Counted from the stretch's first letter, positions 34,701-46,400 are shown. The stretch: DNA of 64,000 nt from CAYMYN01 sp964394665 (GCA_964394665.1 CAYMYN010000001.1:310001-374000), one strand, 5' to 3'. Notes: a model not told the origin generated them from the sequence alone. Program-made: numbers and translations.

Positions 34701-36005
34701 CTGACCCAGGCCGCGGGCGAGGAGTTCGGGCTGTCTCCCGTGCGAACGCCCCGCGATCGGAGCTGGATGCGTTCCGTCGCCAGAATGGCGGCGGAGATCG
34801 CCTTGCCCGAGGCACTCGAGCCCCTGCGCACCCTGAGCCGGCGCGAGCTCGACTCCCGGGGACGCGCAGCGCTCGAGGCGGCCCACCGTCGCCTGGGTCG
34901 GCCCGCGCCCCTCTCCCTCGCGGGGCATCTGATCTCGGCCAGGCTGAGCGCCGGGGACGGGAGAGCGCTCGAGGATCTCCGCGCGCGCGGCATGGATCTG
35001 GACCGGCTCGAAGCGGGCCTGCCGTGGCTCGCGCGCCTGTGGCTCGAGAGCGACGACGTGGGCGTGCGCGCCGCGGCCCGGGAACAGGTGAGTGCCCAGC
35101 GTGTGCCGCCAGCCGCACGGGTCGAACTCGCCCGCGCCCTCGAGGCACGCGGCGAGGAGTTGCCGCGCGCCTTCCTGCCCACCCTGGCGGATGCCGCGGG
35201 AAAGGCGCGCCAGTGGACCGCGCTGCGCGTGCTCGGGTGGGTCGTATTGGGAGGGATCGGCGTCGCGCTGGCGGTCGGTCTTTCGCGCCTGACGCGCCGC
35301 TGGCGAGGCTCGCCGCCGAAGTTCGGCCGTCCCCGGCTGCGCTCGTTGGCCGCGGCCGCCGTGCCCGTGCTGCTGCTCCTCTCGTTCGCCGTGCCTGGCT
35401 TCGCGAGCGGCGCGACGCCGTTCTGGACTCGTTCGTCGCTCACGCACGGGACCTGGCCGGCATGGACCGCGTCCACGCTCGCCCTGTCGGTCCTGTTCGC
35501 GTGCCTCGCGGCGTGGCGGCGAGGGCGCACGTTCGCCTGGGTCTGCGCGGCGCTGTACGCGGCGACCCTCGGCGCCCAGCTCGAGGGTTCGGAGCGCGGC
35601 CGCGCCCTGGCGGTAGTGCTGCACGCCCTGGCCTACGCCTCGATCTTCCCGTGTCTGTTCGAGCGCTGGACCTTCCCCGTCGCCACGCGCTGGAGGTACG
35701 CGTCGTGGCTGTTGTTCGCGTTGGTGGCGATCGCACCCTTCGAGCAGTCTTTGCTCGGCCTCTCCCTCACGCTGGAGGTCTGGGGAGATCCTGGCCTGCA
35801 CCTCGCGGGCCTGCGCCTCGCCGCCTGGAGCGAGGCGCACGGCCCGAACGCGGCCCGCGCCCTGGCCATGAACAACCACTTCTACGTCTTCTGGCTGTGG
35901 GCGATGCTCCACCACTGGAGCCAGGGCACCTGGGGTGGTGCCCTGCGGTCCGCGCCTGCGCAACCGCCCCGGAGCTCGCGAGCGGCGAACCCCGGGGCGG
36001 CCTGA
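31776..36005 (+). CDS. Giant transmembrane Ser/Thr protein kinase linked to ECF sigma factor
   Basis: A 1409-residue protein. The Hanks-type kinase domain (about 82-345) is complete: glycine loop GRGGMGIVY, catalytic Lys111, HRDLKPQN with Asp204, DFG at 222-224, GTPAYMAPEQ, and DVYALG. A TM helix at about 370-390 leads to a roughly 760-residue alpha-helical region with no recognised domain (probably helical repeats). The last 250 residues (about 1150-1390) hold about six to eight further hydrophobic helices, including LRSLAAAAVPVLLLLSFAVPG and WLLFALVAIAPFEQSLLGL. It is co-translated with the ECF sigma factor. It likely phosphorylates the sigma factor or a partner in response to an envelope signal; the middle region is the probable sensor. 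It converges on the deiminase-like gene with a 19-base gap. Confidence 0.88.
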   Translation: MSGADDSHAGGADERLFRAAEELAAARAQGRAHDTGALAARHGLDGAEVERVARALEWLADPGADAGDERVEIPRPEVPADYELLEELGRGGMGIVYRARQRSLEREVALKVLLPGELLFGEGLARFRREAKSLARLRHPHIVTIHEVGEHAGRLFYTMDLIEGAPLSKLIAGGELSVARSVRLVRQVAGAVAYVHQRGLLHRDLKPQNVLVDGEGDAFVVDFGLAREGAAHADSMTGSGRLLGTPAYMAPEQARGERARVGEATDVYALGAILYECLTGRAPFGGAGIAETIHAVLHREPAPMRRIDPRIPPALEWIVLRAMAKDPAERYPTAQALQEDLERFEQGLAVRAEPPSLLRRARQLARRERKVLLAVILTLLVVGAGFQGLVRPRLGPSREGLLRLVQELESRGEHAAAAALVERLLADQRGDLMTFRSWFLARLAQRGELVARGEFERAGALDADLASALESRRSALRTGEPLADAEDRALELLALRLAVVRAQVPPIDTRATRSDSPRPAFALVWRWLDGERVVADDFEPGTSETLRWFAAEVFSEMLDPKRTSATSLTLGLELLRHSPPLAVAFADPERAEDLVRAVTRFGAHIDPDLGPAPGALLQQHGAAAPWNELLAALPSARLVELLLEPARRDGGLAARLLAWLADLPPRLDDPELAARVLSADAHTAEALRRGAARGLVDDSQPNYDLEAWFESRALDPRYDPSDPLLALASALGADAHLSDRAALLAAFDRAEIRRRRAWHVLFTLLDPEPDAPRWPGLGREEGEPPQLASAWHLRWGSPPPTAWRLRLGRFERDAWSAPWTFTDLGTLVPDARGVLGHSEPFALVPSGRRDPVETLELHRTRARRFLDGGWPARAERPSESTRLVLRARLGWGPGGFAARFEGSHLEGPGRSFALEADSLGELLPGEIAPVLRARGSSPPLEWDVRESFHVAWLVPADDSDEGLDESAWRTGLARALTQAAGEEFGLSPVRTPRDRSWMRSVARMAAEIALPEALEPLRTLSRRELDSRGRAALEAAHRRLGRPAPLSLAGHLISARLSAGDGRALEDLRARGMDLDRLEAGLPWLARLWLESDDVGVRAAAREQVSAQRVPPAARVELARALEARGEELPRAFLPTLADAAGKARQWTALRVLGWVVLGGIGVALAVGLSRLTRRWRGSPPKFGRPRLRSLAAAAVPVLLLLSFAVPGFASGATPFWTRSSLTHGTWPAWTASTLALSVLFACLAAWRRGRTFAWVCAALYAATLGAQLEGSERGRALAVVLHALAYASIFPCLFERWTFPVATRWRYASWLLFALVAIAPFEQSLLGLSLTLEVWGDPGLHLAGLRLAAWSEAHGPNAARALAMNNHFYVFWLWAMLHHWSQGTWGGALRSAPAQPPRSSRAANPGAA

Positions 36006-36024
36006 TGGACCGACGAAGACCGCG

Positions 36025-38544
36025 TCAGGGCGTCCAGGGGATCGCCAGCGCGTTGGTGAGGTTGAAGGTCCCCGGCGTGCACGTACCCGCGGTGTCGCGG
36101 TACCACGACTGGTAGTAGAAGGTGCCCCCGAGGACCGGCAACGCGCCGGAGATCGAGATCGGCAGGTCACCCGTACCCGGACCGTAGCCCGCGACGCCGC
36201 CGGCGGCGATGCGCACGCCCAAGCGGCGTACGGCTCCGCCGACGCAGCGCAGGCCATCGCCGAACACCACGCCCGCGCCGCCGTTCACGGGCGCCGTGCC
36301 CTGGAAGAAGAGCATCGAGGCCGTGGCCGGAACGCCCTGGCAGGCGAGCCACACGTCGTCCGAGCTCACGCTCGCCGTGCCGAAGGCCAAGAGCGACGCG
36401 CCCTCGGACGTGGCCGAGTTGGCGCAGCCCCGGCCGCTCGTGCCGAAGTTGCCGCAGGGGCAGGCGGCGGCGCTGCCGTCGCCGGCGCACAACGTCTGGG
36501 CGGGTTCGGGGACCTCGGTCACGCTCAGACGGACGTAGTCGAGGAACGAGCGGTACCCGGCGCGCTCGGCATACAGCAGGAACGTCACCCGGTTCCCCGC
36601 TCCGACGTAGCGCGGGATGTCGGTGCGGAGGTTCGCGCGGATGAACCCGTCGCGGGTGCCGGCCCAACTGTCGAGGTAGTTGTTCTGGCCGTGGTTGCCC
36701 CGGCCGTCACCCCACTGGCCGGCGAGCGGATCCCACACGTAGAGCTCGAGCTCGGTGCAGTTCTGCGCGTAGCCCTCGACCAGGATCTCGAGGTCCAGGA
36801 TGCGCGCGGGATCCTCCTGGAGCGTGAACTCGAGCACGTGCGTCGACTCGAAGCCCGAGCTGGGCGTCGGGGAGATGTAGCGACCCGTGTCGGAGTCGCC
36901 CGCCGTGGCGTTCGAGGTCGCGAGCGCGGCGTAGTTGGCCGCGGAAAGCGGGTTGCTCACCGCCTGGCGCACGCCGCTCACGGCGTTCCAACTGGACGTC
37001 TGCGAGCCCCACGCCCAACGGTCGAAGCCGGCGCCGCTCGAGAAGTCGTACAGCGTGCGGCGCGCGGGGGCGATGCGGAAGTCGGCCGCGCTCTGGGCCT
37101 CGGAGATCCCGAGACCGAGCCCGGTCGCGCGCACCCGGACCCGCGCCCGGTCGGTGGCGACGACCGGCACCGTCCAGGCATGGCTGCCGGTGTTCGCGAC
37201 GCTCGCGATCGGAAGCCACTGGTTTCCCCCGTCCGGGGACCAGGACAACTCGACGATCGGGATCGGCACGTTGTCCGTGTCGGTCACGGCCCACTCGATC
37301 TCGTAGGTCTCGCCCGCGGCGAGCAATTGACCACCATCGGGCCGCACGACGTGCACCGCGGGCACCGGCTCGGTCCGCCGCGGCACCTGCTTGACGATGC
37401 AGTGGATCGCGCCCGAGGCCGGGATGATCCCGTAGCAGTCGATCGGGATGATCTCGACGCCCGGACCCGCCGCCGTCTGCCAGGTCGAGATCGCAAAGGA
37501 GTCGTCCGCCAGGTAGGCCGCGTTCCCCGAGCCATAGGAGGGCACGAAGATGCGGTCGTTGACGCGGAAGGCGTTGGCGTAGGTGTAGTGGACGCCGCCG
37601 GAGTTCCAGGCCCAGGGCCGGTGCACCGTGAAGCCCAGGTTCTGCATGTAGATCGCGGCGTTGTCCGTGATCTGGATCGCGGTCGCGTTCGAACCCGGCT
37701 TGAAGCGCGAGATGATCACGTTGGTGGGATCGACGATGTACATCCACATGTCGATGTGGCCCGTGCCGTCGACCGTGGTCGGCAACTGGGGCAACACGTG
37801 CACCACGTCGATGCCCTGGAAGCGCGAGTAGATGTCGGCGATCGAGGTGCTGTTCCAACCCGCTCCCGAGGGGTTGTCCAGGTTCACGAGCGCCGACATG
37901 AAGGCGCTGCGCCCCGGCCCGGGCATGAAGTTGCCGCCCGAGAAGTACAGGCCCATGTCGTAGGTCGGGACACCGAAGTCCTCGTCGCCCACGCGGGTCG
38001 GGATGAAGTTGTCCGCGGGGCGGTTGGGGTAGTAGTGGCTGTCCGCGATCGTCAGGGCGCCGTCCTGCCACACGAAGTGCGGGCCGTAGTCGCGCATCCA
38101 GATCGAGTTGGTCGGCTGCTGGATGAACACCACCTTCGAGAGGTCCGCGCCCGCCGCCGCGAAGCTGCTGGCGGCCGAGTTCTGCTGGGAGGTGCTGGAG
38201 ACGACGACGTAGGCGATGTCGTCGTGGGCCGGATCGCCGGTCAGCGCGGCGACGCAGTCGCGCACGACGCTCGGCCAAGCGCCCGTGCTGTAGCGGAACA
38301 GCACGCCGCGGGTCGGCGTGTACTCCGCCGGCGAGGCCAGCACCCCGGAGCTGGGGGCCAGCATCGCGCCCGCCACGTCGACCGCGAAGGGCGTCATTCG
38401 TTGGGCGGGATCGAAGGGCGTGCCCCCCTCGCGCACCCGCGGCAAGGGCACGGATTCCTGGGGCAGCGCGACGGCCAGGGTAGGCACGAACGCGGCGAAC
38501 AGCGCGGCGGCGCGCGCGACGGAAACGAGTGCGGGTCTCGGCAT
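36025..38544 (-). CDS. Secreted Porphyromonas-type peptidylarginine/agmatine deiminase-like protein with C-terminal module
   Basis: An 839-residue exported protein (signal peptide within residues 1-27). The PAD_porph/agmatine deiminase fold (PF04371) spans about 65-390. The expected active-site residues can be placed: Asp152 in WMRDYGP, His263 and Asp265 in GHIDMW, Asn324 in TYANAF and Cys382 in GAIHCIVK. A glycine loop reads FSGGNFM. An Ig-like domain (about 400-495) and a beta-sandwich (about 505-680) follow. The last 154 residues (from Cys686) are the cysteine-rich module shared with the protein at 51060-52439 and end in IPWTP. Arginine or guanidino-compound deimination outside the cytoplasm is likely. 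The start ATG has GGAG upstream. It is not in an agmatine operon, which argues against a cytoplasmic polyamine role. Confidence 0.85.
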   Translation of the reverse strand: MPRPALVSVARAAALFAAFVPTLAVALPQESVPLPRVREGGTPFDPAQRMTPFAVDVAGAMLAPSSGVLASPAEYTPTRGVLFRYSTGAWPSVVRDCVAALTGDPAHDDIAYVVVSSTSQQNSAASSFAAAGADLSKVVFIQQPTNSIWMRDYGPHFVWQDGALTIADSHYYPNRPADNFIPTRVGDEDFGVPTYDMGLYFSGGNFMPGPGRSAFMSALVNLDNPSGAGWNSTSIADIYSRFQGIDVVHVLPQLPTTVDGTGHIDMWMYIVDPTNVIISRFKPGSNATAIQITDNAAIYMQNLGFTVHRPWAWNSGGVHYTYANAFRVNDRIFVPSYGSGNAAYLADDSFAISTWQTAAGPGVEIIPIDCYGIIPASGAIHCIVKQVPRRTEPVPAVHVVRPDGGQLLAAGETYEIEWAVTDTDNVPIPIVELSWSPDGGNQWLPIASVANTGSHAWTVPVVATDRARVRVRATGLGLGISEAQSAADFRIAPARRTLYDFSSGAGFDRWAWGSQTSSWNAVSGVRQAVSNPLSAANYAALATSNATAGDSDTGRYISPTPSSGFESTHVLEFTLQEDPARILDLEILVEGYAQNCTELELYVWDPLAGQWGDGRGNHGQNNYLDSWAGTRDGFIRANLRTDIPRYVGAGNRVTFLLYAERAGYRSFLDYVRLSVTEVPEPAQTLCAGDGSAAACPCGNFGTSGRGCANSATSEGASLLAFGTASVSSDDVWLACQGVPATASMLFFQGTAPVNGGAGVVFGDGLRCVGGAVRRLGVRIAAGGVAGYGPGTGDLPISISGALPVLGGTFYYQSWYRDTAGTCTPGTFNLTNALAIPWTP

Positions 38545-38818
38545 CTGGTGGCTCCGTGAGTCGCAGGGGCCCGACGCGGCACGGTCGCGAAGGGCGGGCG
38601 CTGCGCGGGTTCTCAAATGGGCGCGGGCAGGGCGGCTGTCCGTGGACCGCCGTCACGCCCGCGTCTCCCAAGGCTACGCCGCCGCGGCCGCCCCGGAACC
38701 GCTCGTACAACGACGAAACCGCCGCCTGTGACCTCCGGTCGCACCCGCCGACGCCCCGTATCGATCCGCACCCGTCCGCCCGTGCCGCGAACCGTCCCAC
38801 GTTGCCGCGCGGCCCTGC
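38545..38818. other. Intergenic region, 274 bases
   Basis: This region lies between the deiminase-like gene and the PVC-type cytochrome gene, both leftward. It must contain the deiminase promoter. No gene, repeat or convincing hairpin was found. Confidence 0.35.
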
Positions 38819-41374
38819 TCAGCGTTCGGAGCGCACGGCGGATTCCTCGGCGCGCTCGAGGTCGGCGGCGGTGAAGGGGCGGCCCAGGGGCGGCTCGGAG
38901 CGGACGCGGCGCACGTCGGCGGGGGCGATCGGCGGGGCGCCGTGGCCCCAGGCGCGGCGCAGGTAGGTGAGCACCGCGGCGACCTCGTCGTCGTCGAGGG
39001 CGTGGGCTGGCATCTCGAGGTCCCAGGTGCTGCCCAGGACCTCGATCGGACCGATCAGGCCGCCGGTCACGATGCGGATCAACCGCTCGGGCGAGCCGAG
39101 GACGTAGGGCGTGTGGCGCAGGGGCGGGGCCTTGCCGGCCTCGCCCTGGCCGCTCGCCAGGTGGCAGCTCGCGCAGTGGGCGGCGTAGAGTTCGCGGCCG
39201 CGCTCGAAGCGCGCCGTCTGCTCGGCGTCGAGGGGCTCGACCTTCGCCAGCGCGAAACCGGGCCGGCCCGGCCAGGCGAGGGCGGCGCGGATCTCCCGCG
39301 TGTCCCCGTCCTCGGCGAGCTCCGCGAAGCGCGCCGGCTCGTGCGCGAGCCGGATCGGCGCGGGTTTGCCATCCGGGCCGATCGGTCGTCCCTCGACGAG
39401 GCCCGCGAGGAGAGCCGCGCGTTGCCACGCGGGTCGCGTTCCTTCGAGGGCTGCGTCGAGCACGCCCTCGACGCGCTCGCCCGACCCCTCGCGCGCGACG
39501 CAGCGCGCCAGCAGGCGCACGAACGTGTCGCGGCCCGCCGCGGGCTCGCGCCAACGCTCGTCCTCGAGGAGCCTGCGCAGGAACTCGAGCTCGCGCCCGA
39601 GGAGGCCCGAGAGCGCGGCCGATCGAAGCTCGGGCGAGCCCGCGTCGAGCGACATCAGCTCGGCGAGCGCCGCGTCGCCCGCCGCGCTGCGCGCCTCCCC
39701 GAGCGACAGCAACGCTTGGCGCCGCAGGCGCCCCGGCTCGCGGCCGACCTCGAGGGCGCGGGCGGTCGACTGGGCCTCGCCGGTCGTCAGCGACGTTTCG
39801 CCGACCCGCAACGCTTCGTGGCGCACCCGCGGGTCGGGGTCGGCGAGGCCGGCGAGGACGTGTTCGCGCCGCAGCAGGCCCGCGCCCTCGAGGGCCCACA
39901 GGGCGTGCAGGCGCGCCAGGGCTTCCGCGGAAGCCAACGCGCTCTCGAGCGCCGCGCGCGCCGCGCGTGAACCCTCGCCGTCCTCGACGAACAGCCGTTG
40001 GGCTTGGTCGCGCCACCAGCCGCCGGGGTGCGCGAGCAGCTCGGCGAGTTCCTCCCAACTCGCCTCCGAGAGGCGCGGCGGGGCGGGCGCGGGACGCTCG
40101 CCGTCGGGCACGATGCGCCAGATGCGCCCCAGGCCCGTGGGCTGGTCGAGGCCGCGCTCCTCGATCTGCTTGCGCAGGAAGGTGGTCAGGAAGATGCGGT
40201 GCTGGAGGATGCCGCGGTAGAAGTCGACGACGTACAGCGCGCCGTCGGGACCGGGGAAGAGATTGACCGGTCGGAATCGTTCGTCGGTCGAGCTCAGGAA
40301 GTCGTGGCGCGCGCGACGCGGTTCGCCGCGCAGCCGGCCGTTCGCGTCCTCCAGCAGCGCGTAGCGCGCGACGAGGTTGGCGGAGGGCTCGCACACGAAG
40401 GCATTCCCGTGGTACTCGGCGGGCAGCAGCGCCTCGCGATAGACCAGCGGTCCGCAGGCCGCGGTGTACTGGACGAGGTATCCCTCGTGCAGGAACCCGG
40501 GGCGATAGCCGCGGTTGACGCCCGGCGTGACGCGCGCGGGGAACACGCGCTGGTCCTCGACGACCGTCTCGTTGACGCCGCTCGCGCGGCCGTGGTTGGG
40601 ATTGCGGATCGCGTACCACGAGGCGTAGGCGTCGCCGCGCAGGGCCTCGGAGTTGGTGTTGAACAGGATGCGGCCCAGGTCGTCGCGCGCGATCCCCCAC
40701 TGGCCGCCGCCGGCGGTCGGCAGGCGCGTCCAACCCTGGGATCCGAATCGGTAGCGCCAAGGATGGTTCGCGCACCAGTACGCGTTGTCGAGCCCGAAGA
40801 GCAGGCCGTTGACCGCGTGCTCGGGGTTGTCGCGCCCGCCCAGGCCCCGATCGACGACGGTGATGCGATCGGCTCGCCCGTCGCCGTCGGTGTCCTCGGC
40901 GAAGAGCAACTCGGGCGGCGCCAGCACGAGCGCTCCCCCGCGCACCGGCGCAACGCCCCGCGGCAGGACCAGGCCGGAGAGGAACTCCGTGCGTCGCTCG
41001 AAGCGCCCGTCGCCGTCCGCGTCCTCGAGCACCGCGATCACGCCCACCGGCTCGTGCTCGCCGCGCCCCTCGGCGTCGGGCATGTACCCGCGCATCTCGC
41101 ACACCCACAGACGTCCATCCTCGTCGAACACGGCTTGCACCGGATCCTCGACGAGCGGCTCGGCGGCCGCGAGCTCGATGCGCAGCCCCGGCGGCAGGGC
41201 GAAGAGCTCCAGCGCTTCCCGCGGCGTGCGCACCACCGCGGGCGGGACCGCGAGGTGCGCGGGGAGCGGCGGTTGCTCCTCGCCCGGCACGTCGCCCTGC
41301 TGCGCGGCGGCGGGGGCGAGCAGGGCCAGGAGGAGCGGGAGGGCGCGCAGGGGAGGGGGGAACGCGGTACGCAT
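38819..41374 (-). CDS. PVC-type membrane-bound dehydrogenase-like cytochrome c protein
   Basis: An 851-residue secreted protein with signal peptide MRTAFPPPLRALPLLLALLAPAAAQ. A soluble-PQQ-dehydrogenase-like propeller follows (about 50-420; PPGLRIELAAAEPLVEDPVQAVFDEDGRLWVCEMRGY in outline, LLFAEDTDGDGRADRI, NGLLFGLDNAYWCANHPW), matching the PVC 'putative membrane-bound dehydrogenase domain' family (TIGR02604). HEAT-like helical repeats fill about 440-660, and a class I cytochrome c domain lies at the end with heme motif CASCH from Cys734 and an axial-ligand Met in EMPAHAL. It probably oxidises a sugar or alcohol in the periplasm and passes electrons on through its own heme. No associated transporter is next to it. 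The ATG is the only sensible start. Confidence 0.88.
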   Translation of the reverse strand: MRTAFPPPLRALPLLLALLAPAAAQQGDVPGEEQPPLPAHLAVPPAVVRTPREALELFALPPGLRIELAAAEPLVEDPVQAVFDEDGRLWVCEMRGYMPDAEGRGEHEPVGVIAVLEDADGDGRFERRTEFLSGLVLPRGVAPVRGGALVLAPPELLFAEDTDGDGRADRITVVDRGLGGRDNPEHAVNGLLFGLDNAYWCANHPWRYRFGSQGWTRLPTAGGGQWGIARDDLGRILFNTNSEALRGDAYASWYAIRNPNHGRASGVNETVVEDQRVFPARVTPGVNRGYRPGFLHEGYLVQYTAACGPLVYREALLPAEYHGNAFVCEPSANLVARYALLEDANGRLRGEPRRARHDFLSSTDERFRPVNLFPGPDGALYVVDFYRGILQHRIFLTTFLRKQIEERGLDQPTGLGRIWRIVPDGERPAPAPPRLSEASWEELAELLAHPGGWWRDQAQRLFVEDGEGSRAARAALESALASAEALARLHALWALEGAGLLRREHVLAGLADPDPRVRHEALRVGETSLTTGEAQSTARALEVGREPGRLRRQALLSLGEARSAAGDAALAELMSLDAGSPELRSAALSGLLGRELEFLRRLLEDERWREPAAGRDTFVRLLARCVAREGSGERVEGVLDAALEGTRPAWQRAALLAGLVEGRPIGPDGKPAPIRLAHEPARFAELAEDGDTREIRAALAWPGRPGFALAKVEPLDAEQTARFERGRELYAAHCASCHLASGQGEAGKAPPLRHTPYVLGSPERLIRIVTGGLIGPIEVLGSTWDLEMPAHALDDDEVAAVLTYLRRAWGHGAPPIAPADVRRVRSEPPLGRPFTAADLERAEESAVRSER

Positions 41375-41428
41375 CGCGACGGGGGGCGCCCCACTATGCC
41401 ACGGGAGCGGCGATCCGCGCCGCGTCCG

Positions 41429-42304
41429 TCACTCGGGCGCGAACTCGACCCGCAGCGGACCGTCGGCGGTGCCCAGGTCGACCTGGAGCGGCTCGCGCGC
41501 GGAGCCCGCGATGCGCACGCGCGCGAGCGAACGCGGCAGGATGCAGGCCGCGAGGCCCTCGTCATCGGTGCGCAGGTTCACGTCGGCGTCGCCCGCCACG
41601 GAGCCGAGGACGAACTCCGTGCGCCGCCAGGGCGTGCCGTCCGGACGCACGAACTGGAAGCGGACCAGGCGCGCGGCGCCGCGCAGGTCGAGGGGCAGGA
41701 GGCGCGGGTCTGAGGTCGCGCGTCCCGCGACGACCTCGACGCCCTCGACGCGACCGAGCTCGAAGCCGCCGTCCCGCGTCTCCATCCACACGTCGTAGGT
41801 GCCGGGCGTCAGGCCGTCGAAGGCCAGCACGCGCCCCGGATACCAATCGGGCGTGCGCGATCGGCCGGCCCGCGCGCGCAGGCGCAGGAGCAGCCCCAGG
41901 AAGGGGATGCCCTCGTCGAGCACGACCTCGACCCGCAGGGTGCCGCTGGGGGGCGCCGCGCCGCTGGGCTGGAGCACCACGCGTTGGTCGAGGGCGCCGA
42001 TCGGCAGGTCGTCGAGCTCGAGCACCTCGAAGCCCTGGGCGCGCGCGGTCAGGCCCAGGGCCCGCGGAAGGCGCACGCCGCGCACTCGGAAGTGTCCGTT
42101 CGCATCGGCGCGCACGCCGCCGTCGGCGAGGTTGTACCAGCGGTGCTCGCGGCCCTCGCCGTGGCGCTCGCGGAAGTTCAGTTGGACCTGCGGGACGGGT
42201 TCGCCCGCGACGTCGACCACGGTCCCCGCCAGCAGGACGGGCACGGGCGCGAGCTGCACGTCACCCAGGACGACGACCTCGCCCTCGCCGAGGGTCGTGG
42301 GCAG
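41429..42304 (-). CDS. Carboxypeptidase-regulatory-like protein, C-terminal part (gap-truncated)
   Basis: These are 291 readable residues plus the stop, forming the C-terminal part of a protein whose N-terminal part lies across the N gap. It contains Ig-like, transthyretin-type beta-sandwich repeats: VLLAGTVVDVAGEPVPQVQLNF and LRVRGV-like strands (HFRVRGVRLPRALGLTARAQGFEVLEL in outline), and FDGLTPGTYDVWME, typical of carboxypeptidase regulatory-like domains. These modules occur in cell-surface proteins and are non-enzymatic. The reading frame at 42304 starts on a full codon. Confidence 0.75.
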   Translation of the reverse strand: MPTTLGEGEVVVLGDVQLAPVPVLLAGTVVDVAGEPVPQVQLNFRERHGEGREHRWYNLADGGVRADANGHFRVRGVRLPRALGLTARAQGFEVLELDDLPIGALDQRVVLQPSGAAPPSGTLRVEVVLDEGIPFLGLLLRLRARAGRSRTPDWYPGRVLAFDGLTPGTYDVWMETRDGGFELGRVEGVEVVAGRATSDPRLLPLDLRGAARLVRFQFVRPDGTPWRRTEFVLGSVAGDADVNLRTDDEGLAACILPRSLARVRIAGSAREPLQVDLGTADGPLRVEFAPE

Positions 42305-42314
42305 NNNNNNNNNN
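42305..42314. other. Assembly gap (10 N) inside a gene
   Basis: Ten unknown bases interrupt a single gene. The N-terminal part leaves one base of a codon before the gap and the C-terminal part begins on a full codon, so the true gap length must be 2 modulo 3 if the gene is intact. Ten (1 modulo 3) is therefore a placeholder and not the real length. Confidence 0.9.
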
Positions 42315-43458
42315 GCAGTAGCACGCTGGCGGTGCTCCAGTCGGGATCGTCCTGGGCGAGGGAACCGCGCGAACGCAGGCTGAGGTCGAGCCGCGGCGCG
42401 ACCGGCGCGCTGCCCGGTGCGCGCGGGACGGCAGCCCAGCCCTCCGCGTCGGTGGACAGGCTGAAGGAGTGCGCCCGCGGTGGGCCCGCGGCGGGCGGCG
42501 GCACCCATTCGGGATCGGCCCACAGCTCGGCCCACAGGCGCGCGTCCGCGAGCGGGGCGCCGCGGGGATCGAGGACGCGCAGGCGCAGCGTCGCCACGGG
42601 CGGCCCCAGGCGCACGTCGACGACGCGCACCTCGCCCGGGGAACGGGGGCCTTCGATCCCACGCGGCGCGACCGCGCCCAGGCCCGGCGACGAGACGCTC
42701 AACTGGAACGTGAGGCCCAGGCCGACGGGCTCGATGCGAGCCAGCCCTCCCCGCGTGTCGACGAGGTGCTGCCCGATGCGTTCGTAGCCAGCGTCGGGCT
42801 GCGCGGCGGCGACGTCGGCGGGGAGCCAGAACCAGGCCACCTGGCCGGCGTCGAGGGCGTTCCCGGCGGCGTCGAGCAACCGCACGTGGAGCGCGCCGGC
42901 GGACGGCAGTTCGAGGCGCACGCGATCCCCGTCGAGCGGCCAAGCGGCCAGAGCGACGCGCACCGGTTCGGCGCTCGCGAAGTCGGCCCGCAGGCCGGGC
43001 TCCACGGCGAGGGAGTGGCCGCGGAGGCGCTCGCGGAACGCGGTGATGGGCGCCAGGTCGAAGTGCGCCAGGCCGTCGGGGGCGCGCGCCGTCGCGACGG
43101 CGAGCCGTTCCCCCTTGCCCCCCGGCATGCGGTAGACGAACTCGACCGAGACGCCGGGCACCGGAAGGGCCTGCGCGTCGACGACCTCGACCACGAGCCC
43201 GCCCGCGGGCAACGCGCGCTCCGCCGGGATCCCTGGCACCTCGCCCGCGGCATCCTCCGCGGCGGGGATCGCCGTCCTGGGCTCCTCGGAGCGCTCGAGC
43301 TCCGCGCTGCCCTCCCCCGACGGCCCACGGGTCGCCAGGGCGGCCTTCGGCGCGACGCCTCCCGTCGCCGCCGTTCGCCCATCGAGCCATGCCCAGACGA
43401 GCAGCGAGCCTGCGACCCCGGCCGCGATGGCGAGCGCGCTCCAGATGCGTCGTCCCAT
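42315..43458 (-). CDS. Carboxypeptidase-regulatory-like protein, N-terminal part (gap-truncated)
   Basis: These are 381 residues from ATG 43458 to the gap. A signal anchor (WSALAIAAGVAGSLLVWAWL) is followed by a low-complexity Ala/Glu linker and beta-sandwich repeats of the carboxypeptidase regulatory-like type (LVVEVVDAQALPVPGVSVEF, LHVRLLDAAGNALDAGQV, LRLRVLDPRGAPLADARLW in outline). It continues across the gap into the segment at 41429-42304; together at least 672 residues. It is probably an envelope-anchored protein with stacked Ig-like modules. It is divergent from the P-type ATPase gene. Confidence 0.75.
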
Positions 43459-43670
43459 GATTGCCCTTCGGGCTGTGCGCGATCGCGGCCGTCGATCGTC
43501 GGTTGGGTTCGATCCGACACGCGTCCGAAGTGCGGCGAGCGGTCGCGCCGCTCCGACCGGGTGCGTGCGCCGATATCCTAGCGACCCTGCGGGCCTTGCA
43601 CTCGACCGCCGCGCGCGAGACCCACTCCGACCCGCCCCGTGGGTCGCCCTGGAACCTGGACGACCTGCTG

Positions 43671-46400
<2,730 letters not shown>

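Noticed and set aside
28674..36005. A very long open frame running from the regulator promoter through the N gap into the kinase gene
   Set aside because: In this GC-rich DNA stop codons are rare on all frames. The part before 31776 opposes real genes, crosses unknown bases and is low-complexity; only the kinase part is real.
35935..38559. Long plus-strand open frame opposite the deiminase-like gene
   Set aside because: No recognisable domain; the minus strand has a signal peptide, active-site residues and a conserved C-terminal module.
42178..42314. A genuine frameshift mutation in the carboxypeptidase-regulatory-like gene
   Set aside because: The frame change coincides exactly with a ten-N placeholder, so an assembly artefact explains it.
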